Below are positions 52,525 through 60,726 of a stretch of 64,000 bases of DNA, piece after piece. Source of the stretch: Methanoculleus sp. (GTDB lineage Archaea > Halobacteriota > Methanomicrobia > Methanomicrobiales > Methanoculleaceae); the NCBI GenBank assembly GCA_018433835.1, contig JAHDQM010000043.1, positions 16,456-80,455 of the forward strand, in the 5' to 3' direction. The notes under the pieces are model-generated. The model did not search any database. It was not told the DNA's origin and saw nothing but the letters and a program-made list of their open reading frames with translations. The position numbers were made by a program, and so were the translations under genes. Position 1 is the first letter of the stretch. Every line of letters starts with the position of its first letter.

Positions 52525-53231
52525 GGAACTACCACTACGTGTGGCGGGTCGGGGATATAATGCCACCCCATACGGGACGCGAGAGCCTCCATGGCCGGGG
52601 CCTCGAGCGCGTAGTGGGTAGCCTCGAGGCAGGGGATGGGCGACGCACGGGCCGTGCTGTGCTTCAGTTCCGCCGAGAGGAAGGCTTCCGCCCCGAGGTC
52701 GACGGCCTCCCGGATCAGGTCGGGGTCAAACCCTGCACCGCCCACGACCGCGAGGCGCCGGATCGTCCCGGCTTCGCCGTAGACCCGGACTCCTCCGCCC
52801 GGAAGGCGGCGGGCGATCTCTTCGGCGTCGAGGGAGCAGTCGCCGACCAGGCCGGCCGCCATCCGCTCTGTCCGCAAAAGATCGAGCCTTGACGCCAGGA
52901 CGTCGTTGACGCCGCCCTCGGCATGGTCAAAATTCGTGTGCATGACGTAGAGGTTCATGCCGGCGGAGAGGAGTGCCCGGAGAAGGCGCGACGTCGGGCC
53001 CCTGATCGCCGTGACCGGGCTCCAGAGGGGCGTATGGTGGACGACCAGCACATCCGCGCCGGCGAGAACTGCGGCATCCGCCACCCGCTGCGTGGCATCG
53101 AGCGCACAGCAGACGGTCCCGATCTCGTCGTTTCCCTCGACCACGAGGCCGATCCTTCCGGCATCGTATTCTTCGGCCAGTTCGGGCGGAGCGATCTGCT
53201 CCAGTGCGGCTATGAACCTCTCGATATCCAT
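52521..53231 (-). CDS. Nif3-like dinuclear metal protein (GTP cyclohydrolase I type 2 family)
   Basis: A 236-residue Nif3/YbgI-family protein, hexameric with a two-metal site per subunit. Seen: DAGRIGLVVEG, VLVVHHTPLWSPV with the first metal histidines, NLYVMHTNFDHAEGGVNDVLA, and the late EATHYALEAPAMEAL histidine. The family is near universal, its reaction is still debated. Start ATG 53231; an in-frame upstream ATG at 53255 is unlikely. It pairs with the SWIM gene as an operon. Confidence 0.92.
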   Translation of the reverse strand: MDIERFIAALEQIAPPELAEEYDAGRIGLVVEGNDEIGTVCCALDATQRVADAAVLAGADVLVVHHTPLWSPVTAIRGPTSRLLRALLSAGMNLYVMHTNFDHAEGGVNDVLASRLDLLRTERMAAGLVGDCSLDAEEIARRLPGGGVRVYGEAGTIRRLAVVGGAGFDPDLIREAVDLGAEAFLSAELKHSTARASPIPCLEATHYALEAPAMEALASRMGWHYIPDPPHVVVVP

Positions 53232-53448
53232 TGCAGTACCCCGTTTAGACCTCACCAGATAAAAAGGGTGAACGAGCCCGCCCCCAACTGTTCGGGCCGG
53301 ACGAACGTTCGTTTAAAGGGACTTTTTGCTGTTTTTCGGGAGCAAAAGGGCCAATATCGCCGAAAGGTCGAAGAGATTCGACCGATCGAATAGAAATAGT
53401 TATCCCCGAAAAAACCGATATTCGCCTATCATCTATCGGAGATGGATC

Positions 53449-54744
53449 ATGCTGAGAACTCTCATCATCGGAATGACGCTCCTCGTTCTCTGCGCCGGCG
53501 TTCCCGCCGTATCCGCAATTGGAGGAGATGAAGGATGGTACCGCGTCCACTGCAACGTCGACGGTGCCGACGTCTACTTTGACGGACAGTACAAGGGCAC
53601 CACCTACGGGGGATCGCTCGACGTTCCGGTCTACTCCACCGGGACGCCCTACAGCACCTTCCGGGTCGAGGAGAGCGGCTACCACACGTACTCCGGCAGC
53701 CTGCCCTCGAGCCCCGCAGCGGGCCAGACCGTGAACGTCTACGCGACGCTGCAGCCGGTCGAGACCGCCGGTTCGATCTACGTCACGGCGAGCCCCTCGG
53801 GTTCGGCGATCTACCTGAACGGGAACTACCGGGGTGTTGCGCCGCTCACGATCACGGACCTCTCCCCCGGCACCTACTCCCTTGAGGCCGACCACCCGGG
53901 TTACCAGTCCGACTATGGCACCGTCACGGTCAAGGCGGGGCAGCAGTCGACTATCAAGTTCACCCTGACGCCGATCGAGCAGTACGGGTCGGTCAAGGTC
54001 ACTTCCTCCCCCTCCGGTGCGTACGTCTACATGGACGGGACCTACAAAGGCCAGACCCCCCTGACGCTCACGAGCGTCTCTGCCGCGAAACACAACATCG
54101 AGCTCGATCTTAGCGACTACTACGACTGGGAGTCGAGCGTGACCGTGAGCCCCGGCGTGACCAGTTACGTCAACGCCCGGCTGACGGCCATTCCCTCCGA
54201 GACCACCGGCGCTATCGACGTAGTCTCCTACCCGGCAGGCGCGGACGTCTTCCTCGACGACAAATACCAGGGCAAGACTCCCTCGGCCGGAGTGTATGCG
54301 ATCTCGAACGTCCTGGTCGGCTCCCATACCGTCAGGGTAGCTCTCTCCGGCTACCAGGACTACACGACGGGGGTCGATGTCAGCGGGGCAACCACGAGCC
54401 ATGTCACCGCGACGCTCCAGCCCGGGCAGCCAACCTCGACCGGGTCCATCGCGGTCACCTCCTCTCCCTCCGGCGCCGAGGTCTACGTCGACAACGCCTA
54501 TAAGGGCATCACCCCGCTGACCGTCGACGGCGTTGCCGCCGGCACCCATGCAATCAGGGTGGCGCTTGCGGGCTACAGCGACTGGTCGACCAGCGTCCAG
54601 GTCGGTGCCGGAAGCACCGCCTCGGCCTCGGCCTCGCTCTCGCCCGTGCCGACCCAGGCGCCCCACACGGGCATGGCGCCCTTTGCCGTGGTGGGGGCGC
54701 TCGGCATCCTCGGGCTCCTCGTTGCCCTGCACAGGCGGGACTGA
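53449..54744 (+). CDS. Surface protein with tandem PEGA domains
   Basis: A 431-residue exported protein. A signal peptide (1-22, ending VSA) precedes about five PEGA-type repeats of roughly 70 residues each, recognisable by GSI-V-SSPSGA-VY-D--YKG-TPLT turns (for example 54001-54060 and 54457-54520). A C-terminal hydrophobic helix with charged end (MAPFAVVGALGILGLLVALHRRD) should hold it on the cell surface. PEGA repeats are thought to scaffold S-layer or extracellular binding. A ggag site lies 6 bases before the ATG. Confidence 0.9.
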   Translation: MLRTLIIGMTLLVLCAGVPAVSAIGGDEGWYRVHCNVDGADVYFDGQYKGTTYGGSLDVPVYSTGTPYSTFRVEESGYHTYSGSLPSSPAAGQTVNVYATLQPVETAGSIYVTASPSGSAIYLNGNYRGVAPLTITDLSPGTYSLEADHPGYQSDYGTVTVKAGQQSTIKFTLTPIEQYGSVKVTSSPSGAYVYMDGTYKGQTPLTLTSVSAAKHNIELDLSDYYDWESSVTVSPGVTSYVNARLTAIPSETTGAIDVVSYPAGADVFLDDKYQGKTPSAGVYAISNVLVGSHTVRVALSGYQDYTTGVDVSGATTSHVTATLQPGQPTSTGSIAVTSSPSGAEVYVDNAYKGITPLTVDGVAAGTHAIRVALAGYSDWSTSVQVGAGSTASASASLSPVPTQAPHTGMAPFAVVGALGILGLLVALHRRD

Positions 54745-54762
54745 ACGCAGAAAACCCCATCC

Positions 54763-54768
54763 TTTTTT
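54763..54768 (+). terminator. T-run after the PEGA gene
   Basis: A six-T run 19 bases after the stop codon of the PEGA gene. Confidence 0.35.
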
Positions 54769-54883
54769 CGGCACAAAACGGAAGAAACGCCCGACAGGTG
54801 TCTTTTGAAAGTCACACCTGATCGGCCCTGCCCGAATGCCTGCATATCCCCGCACAATATTACCTAAAGTAATAATCAACACC

Positions 54884-54891
54884 TATAAATA
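54884..54891 (+). promoter_or_regulatory. TATA box for leaderless homocysteine operon
   Basis: TATAAATA is centred about 25 bp before the DUF39 ATG at 54913, and no ribosome site lies between. By archaeal spacing the transcript should begin at or next to the start codon, so the message is probably leaderless. Confidence 0.55.
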
Positions 54892-54912
54892 TTCCAAAAT
54901 GAATATACGTTC

Positions 54913-56421
54913 ATGGAAAAGTCCCTGGACCTCATCAATGCCCGGATACGCGACGGTACCGCACGAGTCGTTACCGCTGAAGATATGCCGGGCATCGTCG
55001 ACGAGCTGGGAGAGGAAGGGGCACTGGCGGAGGTCGACGTCGTCACGACCGGGACGTTCGGGGCAATGTGCTCCTCCGGTGCCTTTTTCAACTTCGGGCA
55101 CGCCGACCCCCCCATCCGGATGGAGCGCGTCTGGCTCAACGACGTGGAAGCATACGCAGGGATAGCGGCGGTCGACGCCTACCTGGGTGCAACACAGGAG
55201 GCAGAATCCAAAGACAGCCTCTACGGCGGCGCCCACGTCCTCGAAGAACTCGTCGCGGGAGGCACCGTCGAACTGCGGGCAACCTCCCGCGGGACCGACT
55301 GCTACCCGCGCCGGAGCATCACGACGGAGCTGCTGCTCGAGGACATGAACCAGGCGGTCATGGTGAACCCGAGAAACGCCTTCCAGCGCTACAACGCGGC
55401 GGCGAACACCACCGACCGGACGCTCAACACCTACATGGGCACCCTCCTGCCGCGATGCGGCAACGTCTCCTACTCCGGCGCAGGGACCCTCTCGCCGCTC
55501 GCAAACGACCCCGGCTTCCGGGTCATCGGGAGCGGCGTCCCGATCTTCCTTGCCGGTGCACAGGGCATGGTGGTCGGCGAGGGGACCCAGCACTCGGCGG
55601 GGAGCGGATTCGGGAACCTGATGGTGACCGGGGACATGAAAGCGATGCGGCAGGAGTTCCTGCGTGCGGCGGTGATGAACAGTTACGGGGTGACGCTCTA
55701 TGTCGGCGTCGGCATCCCGATCCCGGTGCTCGATACGGGGATCGTCCGGAGCACCGCGGTGCGGGACGAGGATATCCTGACCGACATCATCGACTACGGC
55801 ACGCCCCGGCGGGACCGGCCGTCGCTTGCAACAGTCAGTTACGCCGACCTCAGGAGCGGAATCGTCGAAATCGGTTCTGAGACGATCCGGACGTCGTCGC
55901 TCTCCAGCTACCGGCAGGCACGGGCGGTGGCACAGGAACTGAAAGATTGGATCGAGAGAGGGAAGATGGAACTTGCGCTCCCCACCCGGCGGATCGACCC
56001 GGCAAAACGCTCAAAGCCCATGCGGGAGACGGCCGTAACCCCCCGCGTCCGCGACATCATGAACCGGCAGGTGATCAGCATCACGGAGGACGAGGAGATC
56101 CGGGTGGCGGCAAAACGGCTCTTGAAGGACGAGACGAACCATCTCCCGGTCCTCGATGGGAACGGCACGCTGGTCGGGATCATCACCACCTACGACGTCT
56201 CGAAGGCGGTGGTGACGGACGGGAGGCTGCGGCAGGTGAAAGACATCATGACCCGGAAGGTGATCAAGACGACCCCCGACGAGCCGGTGGATGTTGCCGC
56301 CAGGAAACTGGAGCAGAACAACATCAGCGCTCTCCCGGTGGTGGACGCGACGAACCGGGTGGTCGGCATCCTCTCGGCGATCGATCTCGGAAAACTCTTC
56401 GGCGGGAGGCGACGGCGATGA
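54913..56421 (+). CDS. DUF39 homocysteine-biosynthesis protein with two CBS domains
   Basis: A 502-residue protein of the DUF39 (COG1900) family, which in methanogens makes homocysteine from aspartate semialdehyde and sulfide. The DUF39 core covers residues 1-360, with conserved cysteines in GAMCSSGAFFN and GTDCYPRRSI. Two CBS domains follow (about 377-435 and 440-500: VRDIMNRQVISITEDEEIRVAAKRLL and VKDIMTRKVIKTTPDEPVDVAARKL), which usually bind adenosyl ligands. It overlaps the ferredoxin gene by 4 bp. The triad order with NIL-ferredoxin and UPF0280 fits the published methanogen sulfide-assimilation set. Confidence 0.92.
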   Translation: MEKSLDLINARIRDGTARVVTAEDMPGIVDELGEEGALAEVDVVTTGTFGAMCSSGAFFNFGHADPPIRMERVWLNDVEAYAGIAAVDAYLGATQEAESKDSLYGGAHVLEELVAGGTVELRATSRGTDCYPRRSITTELLLEDMNQAVMVNPRNAFQRYNAAANTTDRTLNTYMGTLLPRCGNVSYSGAGTLSPLANDPGFRVIGSGVPIFLAGAQGMVVGEGTQHSAGSGFGNLMVTGDMKAMRQEFLRAAVMNSYGVTLYVGVGIPIPVLDTGIVRSTAVRDEDILTDIIDYGTPRRDRPSLATVSYADLRSGIVEIGSETIRTSSLSSYRQARAVAQELKDWIERGKMELALPTRRIDPAKRSKPMRETAVTPRVRDIMNRQVISITEDEEIRVAAKRLLKDETNHLPVLDGNGTLVGIITTYDVSKAVVTDGRLRQVKDIMTRKVIKTTPDEPVDVAARKLEQNNISALPVVDATNRVVGILSAIDLGKLFGGRRRR

Positions 56422-56816
56422 AACTTCTGCTGGCGTTCTCCCGGAGAGGGAGAGCCGACCCCGGGAGGGAACCGGTGATCGCCCGGGTGGTGAAGGAGAC
56501 CGGCGTCCTCGTCAACGTCGAGAAGGCCAACATCGACTCGATGGCCGGCGAGATGCTGATCGACGTCCCCGATGCGAACGCGGCCCTGGTCCGGCGGCGC
56601 CTCGAGGAGATGGGGGTCGCGGTTCGCGTGATGGAGAACGCCATCGCCCGCGACGAGGCGGAGTGCGTCGACTGCGGGGCCTGCATCAGCGTCTGCCCCC
56701 AGGAGGTCTTCTCCTTCGACGAAGAGTGGCGCATCCGGGTGAGATCCGAGCGGTGCGTCCTCTGCGGCAAGTGCATCCGGGCGTGCCCTCACGGGGCCCT
56801 CTCGCAACAGGGATGA
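56418..56816 (+). CDS. NIL-domain ferredoxin of homocysteine synthesis
   Basis: A 132-residue protein with an N-terminal NIL domain (residues 1-75, ligand-binding ACT-like fold seen in methionine transporters) and two 4Fe-4S clusters (CVDCGACISVCPQE and CVLCGKCIRACPHG). It is the electron donor partner of the DUF39 protein in homocysteine formation. The ATG overlaps the upstream stop as ATGA, and its own stop overlaps the next ATG the same way, so the three genes are tightly co-translated. Confidence 0.93.
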   Translation: MKLLLAFSRRGRADPGREPVIARVVKETGVLVNVEKANIDSMAGEMLIDVPDANAALVRRRLEEMGVAVRVMENAIARDEAECVDCGACISVCPQEVFSFDEEWRIRVRSERCVLCGKCIRACPHGALSQQG

Positions 56817-57529
56817 TCCGGGAGCATTTCGAGTTCAGGCAGACGATCGCGACGATCCTCGCCGACGAACCCCGGCACATCGAGGCGGCGAAATCCGGGA
56901 TGATGGCCGCCCGGCAGGAGGTCGAGCGGCAGATCGCACGCGATCCCTATTTTGCAGCAACGCTCGAGCCGTACACCCCGGAGACTCCGGAGAGGACCCC
57001 CGATCGCATGGCCAGGGCCGCTGCAGAGGCCGGGGTAGGGCCGATGGCGGCGGTGGCGGGCGCGATAGCCCGGGCGGGGGTGGAGGCGATGGTCGAGGCC
57101 GGGGCGGCGTTCGGCCTCGTGGACAACGGAGGGGATATCGCGCTCGTGAGCGACCGCGAGGTGAGGATAGGCGTCTATGCGGGCACGTCACCTTTGAGCA
57201 GGCATATCGCGTTCCTGCTGCCGCCACAAAAAGAGATCCTCGGCATTTGCACCTCGTCGGCGACGGTGGGCCCGTCCATCAGTTTCGGCACCGCCGACGC
57301 CGTGACGGTCTTCTCCCCCGACGTCGCCGCCGCGGACGCCTGGGCGACGGCGATCTGCAACTGGATCACGGCAGACGATACCTCCGTCCTCGACGCCCTC
57401 TCCGGGACGAGCGTCCGGGGAGTGCTCGCCGTCATCGGGGACGCGGTTATCCGCTGGGGGGACCTGCCCCCGGTCGTGCGGGCGAGGGTGGACGAACGGC
57501 TGATCACTGCCGGCAGATCGCCGGTCTAG
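56813..57529 (+). CDS. UPF0280 (COG2122, ApbE-like) protein of homocysteine synthesis
   Basis: A 238-residue protein of the UPF0280 family, related in fold to ApbE flavin transferases. Seen: MIREHFEFRQTIATI at the start, GVGPMAAVAGAIARAGVEAMVEAGAAFGLVDNGGDIAL, and TSSATVGPSISFGTADAVTVFSPDVAAADAWAT. The family has been linked genetically to methanogen sulfide assimilation alongside the two upstream genes. Its precise reaction remains unclear. It starts inside the ferredoxin stop (ATGA). Confidence 0.9.
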   Translation: MIREHFEFRQTIATILADEPRHIEAAKSGMMAARQEVERQIARDPYFAATLEPYTPETPERTPDRMARAAAEAGVGPMAAVAGAIARAGVEAMVEAGAAFGLVDNGGDIALVSDREVRIGVYAGTSPLSRHIAFLLPPQKEILGICTSSATVGPSISFGTADAVTVFSPDVAAADAWATAICNWITADDTSVLDALSGTSVRGVLAVIGDAVIRWGDLPPVVRARVDERLITAGRSPV

Positions 57530-57988
57530 TGCTCCGAGGCACCCAATAACCCCATACGGGGGCGGTGATACTGTCTCACACGAAGACGGGAAGAATGATG
57601 GGCCGAAGGGTGCGACAGACGACGTCCGGAGCTTGAGCACCGTCAGGTATGAGAACGCGAAAGGGAGGTACCAACAACTCCCAGGACATCGCGGCTTCGC
57701 GTTCTTCGCGTGAGACTGTGTCGTTGTCCACACCCACTTACTCACGCGAAGCCGCGAAGATCGGTTGATGGGTATAGGTGACTCTCCTTCGCACCTTCGG
57801 TGCTCACGTTCGCTTTCGCTCACGCCTCGAGACTCTGCGGGATTCTCATGCTCCGTTCCGTTGGAACGTCGCACCCTCCAGGCCATCGCATCCTACGGGC
57901 AGTCGTTCTCCGGAACGTCGCTCTTCGCAGCGTTGCGTGAAACCACCTACGGCTGAGGAATTTCCCGGGCTAAATCTCGTGACAGCTG
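57530..57988. repeat. Repeat-rich intergenic region with nested inverted repeats
   Basis: These 459 bp hold no credible gene. CGCGGCTTCGCG at 57690-57701 pairs perfectly with 57745-57756, and TTCGCGTGAG at 57705-57714 pairs with CTCACGCGAA at 57741-57750, so two alternative stems share the right arm. The stretch 57780-57960 carries short palindromes such as CGTTCCgttGGAACG and repeated GGAACGTCGC. It looks like a degenerate repeat element. Confidence 0.45.
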
Positions 57989-58225
57989 TCAAACCCCACG
58001 CTTCCGTAGCCGCTCGATCCTCTCCGCCACCCGCCGCCTCGCCTCCGCCGTCGCCGCGACGTCCCTGCGGATCGCGATCTCCAGGATATCGCCTTCCCGG
58101 GCATCCGGGGGGAGGAGGGAGCGGGGGAACGCAAAGCGGACCGATTCGTCCTCGCAGAGGAGGAGGACGGCAAGACCCTCCTCTACCCGGTCGAGGCTCG
58201 CCCGGAAGGCCGACTCATTCTGCAT
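57989..58225 (-). CDS. DUF3006 protein
   Basis: A 78-residue protein of the DUF3006 family (ASLDRVEEGLAVLLLCEDESVRFAFPRSLLPPDAREGDILEIAI). Members are small beta-rich proteins commonly encoded next to ComEC-like metallo-beta-lactamases, as here. I favour ATG 58225 with ggag 8 bases upstream; a GTG at 58231 overlaps the upstream stop and is an alternative. Function unknown. Confidence 0.85.
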   Translation of the reverse strand: MQNESAFRASLDRVEEGLAVLLLCEDESVRFAFPRSLLPPDAREGDILEIAIRRDVAATAEARRRVAERIERLRKRGV

Positions 58226-58227
58226 AA

Positions 58228-59469
58228 TCACCGCTCCAGGGTGCCGACGACCGTGCCGTTCGCGTCGGCGAGCGTGGCGAGGTCGCCGTCGTTGTTCCAG
58301 ACCGGGGCCTCCCGGCCCCAGTAGAGGTCGGTCGCGGTATCGTTGCCCACCCCGGAGTGGACGGCGACGTCTGCGCCCGGATCAAGGGTGAAGACAGGGA
58401 AGGTGTAGGTGTTGCGCGTCCCCTCGTCGGTGACCGTCCAGCCGGTGAGGTTGACCGCTGTCTCCTCCGCATTCGTGACGGTGATCTGCTCGTCCAGAAG
58501 GTCGAGGCCGGCGATGTATACGCCGGAGGGGGGGGCGGTCGTTGTCGGGGCCGTTGTCGTTGCCCCGGCGGTCACGGTGGCGGACGGTGCCCCCCCGGCC
58601 GCAACGGTAAGCGCCTGGCCGTCGGTGGCTACGATGACGGTCCCGTCGCTGTCGGTCCGGTAGATGCGCGAGCCGGTTGCCTCGAGGCGATCGAGCGCCT
58701 CCTCGTGGGGGTGGCCGTAGTCGTTCCCTTCGCCGACCGTGATGACGCTGATCGCAGGGCTGACCGCAGCCAGGAATTCGGCCGAGGATGCGTACCGGCT
58801 CGCGTGGTGGCCGACCTTCAGGAGGTCGGCGTCGAGGTCGAGCCCGGCCTCCGCCATACTCTCCTCAGCCGGGTTCCCGGCATCGCCCATAAAGAGATAC
58901 GAAATGTCCCAGTACGTCATTTTCAGGACGACCGAGTCCTCGTTTACGTCACCGAGCGGCTGCGGGGCCGGGTTTAAGATCAGTATCTCGAGGTCGGGAT
59001 CGAGGGCAATCGTCTGCCCGCGCTCCGCTGCCGTGTACGGTATCCCCAGTTCTTCGACCAGGGCGAGCAGGTCCTCGTAGGTCGCCGTAGGGTGCGGCTG
59101 CGCGGCGTCGACGAACCGGCCGACCGGGTAGGCGGAGACGATGTCGGCAAGACCGCCGATGTGATCGGAGTGCGCATGGGTTGCCACGACCACGTCGAGC
59201 CGCTCGACGTTCCTCTCCTCGAGGTACGCGATGACGCGCTCACCCACCCCGCGCTCGCCGGCGTCGATGAGCATGGTCTTGTCGTGGAACTCGATAAGGA
59301 TTGAATCGCCCTGCCCGACGTCGATGAAGTGAACGACGAGATCACCGGATAGATCGGAGCCGATCTCCGGCTGCCCGGTGGGGACGGAACAGCCTGCGCT
59401 GATGATGCAGGCGATGGTGCATGCACAGAGTGCGATACAGATCAGGTATCGTGCAGGTATGGACAACAT
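58228..59469 (-). CDS. ComEC/Rec2-like metallo-beta-lactamase lipoprotein with lamin-tail domain
   Basis: A 413-residue exported hydrolase. Residues 1-27 form a signal with lipobox ISAGC. The metallo-beta-lactamase core has VVHFIDVGQGDSILIEF, metal site THAHSDHIGGLADI, LFMGDAGNPAEE and LLKVGHHASRYAS, the layout of the ComEC/Rec2 extracellular nuclease domain. A threonine-rich linker (about 300-315) leads to a C-terminal lamin-tail domain (TAVNLTGWTVTDEGTRNTYTFPVFTLDPG), an adhesion or DNA-associated fold. It forms an operon with DUF3006. A surface DNase or phosphodiesterase is the likeliest role. Confidence 0.9.
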   Translation of the reverse strand: MLSIPARYLICIALCACTIACIISAGCSVPTGQPEIGSDLSGDLVVHFIDVGQGDSILIEFHDKTMLIDAGERGVGERVIAYLEERNVERLDVVVATHAHSDHIGGLADIVSAYPVGRFVDAAQPHPTATYEDLLALVEELGIPYTAAERGQTIALDPDLEILILNPAPQPLGDVNEDSVVLKMTYWDISYLFMGDAGNPAEESMAEAGLDLDADLLKVGHHASRYASSAEFLAAVSPAISVITVGEGNDYGHPHEEALDRLEATGSRIYRTDSDGTVIVATDGQALTVAAGGAPSATVTAGATTTAPTTTAPPSGVYIAGLDLLDEQITVTNAEETAVNLTGWTVTDEGTRNTYTFPVFTLDPGADVAVHSGVGNDTATDLYWGREAPVWNNDGDLATLADANGTVVGTLER

Positions 59470-59661
59470 GCTGTCTCTACACAGTATCGGGCGCCGGCTA
59501 TAAGTGCGCTGGGGTCGGACAGGAAGGGTTCGCGAGCAGCGCACCTGCCCGTCCCTGGCGAGCGACCGGTCAGTCGACAGAAGGGAGATGCCGGATGGTA
59601 GAAACGCGCAGGAATGGAAAGGGTGATATGCGTCGACCGGCACCTCTTAACTGTAAGGACG

Positions 59662-60489
59662 ATGAAAGAAATATCCCCCCTCGAGATCTATAACGAGTTC
59701 CGCGACGACGTCCAAGCGATCTTCCGGTCGAGACTGTTGATGCAGGTACTGGTTGCCCTCGGAGACGGAAGCAAACCTCTCTCAACCCTTCGGGATATCA
59801 CGGGAAGCTCGTCGCAGGCGCTCATCCCGAAGATCCGGCAGCTCGAAGCCCTGCATTACGTCGAATCGGTCCGGGGCGACTATGCGCTCACCCCGGTGGG
59901 CAGGATCGTCGAACCGCAGATAGAACGGGTGATTACGCTCATAGGAGCAGTGCAACGCCACCGGGATTTCTGGGTCGAACACGAGATCGAGGGCATACCC
60001 TCCGAATTCCTGCACGAGATAGAGCACCTGTACGGCGCTATGGTGGTAAAAAACGTCGAAGAGGATATCTTCGTCGTGTATGCAGCATTTGAGGCCATAC
60101 TCAAGAAGGCATCATGGATTCACGGCGTATCGTCGATCATGAGCCCGCTCCTTGCGGATGCGGTTAAAGATACGGTTCTGGAGGGCAAGCCCGCTGAACT
60201 CGTCGTCACCGGGGAACTCGTTCGGAGGCTGGGCGATGAGCCGTACAGCGCCATGCTGGAATCCCTGAGCGGGCATGAATATTTCAAGATATACGTCTCT
60301 CCTTCGCCTATTCGTCTGGGATTGACGGTGACCGATAGATATCTGTCGTTAGGCCTGTACAGGCGCGATACGGACAGGTACGATGCCACCACGGATCTCA
60401 TCGGCACCGACGCGGCAGCGGTCTCCTGGGGTGAGAGGCTCTTCCAGCACTACAAAGCGGGTTCCAGGCTACTGGATATGCTCCTGTAA
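59662..60489 (+). CDS. FilR1-type (DUF1724) winged-helix transcriptional regulator
   Basis: A 275-residue methanogen regulator. The N-terminal winged helix (about 15-80: FRSRLLMQVLVALGDGSKPLSTLRDITGSSSQALIPKIRQLEALHYVE) precedes a FilR1/DUF1724 domain of about 190 residues (VVKNVEEDIFVVYAAFEAILKKAS, ELVVTGELVRRLG, SLGLYRRDTDRYDATTDLIG). FilR1-type proteins govern filament formation and methanogenesis genes in Methanothrix-type species. ATG 59662 has taaggac just upstream. It precedes the prenyltransferase and small-protein genes that share an operator. Target genes unproven. Confidence 0.9.
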   Translation: MKEISPLEIYNEFRDDVQAIFRSRLLMQVLVALGDGSKPLSTLRDITGSSSQALIPKIRQLEALHYVESVRGDYALTPVGRIVEPQIERVITLIGAVQRHRDFWVEHEIEGIPSEFLHEIEHLYGAMVVKNVEEDIFVVYAAFEAILKKASWIHGVSSIMSPLLADAVKDTVLEGKPAELVVTGELVRRLGDEPYSAMLESLSGHEYFKIYVSPSPIRLGLTVTDRYLSLGLYRRDTDRYDATTDLIGTDAAAVSWGERLFQHYKAGSRLLDMLL

Positions 60490-60491
60490 TC

Positions 60492-60497
60492 TTTTTT
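60492..60497 (+). terminator. T-run after the FilR1-like gene
   Basis: Six T residues start 3 bases after the stop codon. Confidence 0.4.
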
Positions 60498-60672
60498 GTC
60501 CTGAGACACCATAACGGTCGTTTCACGACCAACCGGGGATGGACACCTTCCACAGTTCGGGCGGCTTCAGGTTCGGGCAACCGTCGATACAGAACGCAGG
60601 GGAACAGGTACACCGCTCATACCTCCTCGGTCCTGCCGGAGCGCTGCATCCGAACGTCGGGATGAATCAGAT

Positions 60673-60700
60673 CGATGAACTTTCATCGACGCAATAAATA
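60673..60700 (+). promoter_or_regulatory. Palindromic operator plus TATA box, prenyltransferase gene
   Basis: CGATGAA-CT-TTCATCG (60673-60688) is a perfect seven-base dyad, followed at once by ACGCAATAAATA with the TATA element about 30 bp before the prenyltransferase ATG. The right half and TATA context recur upstream of the gene at 61832. Confidence 0.65.
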
Positions 60701-60726
60701 TTCACCGGTTCTCTGAAAAATATTTC

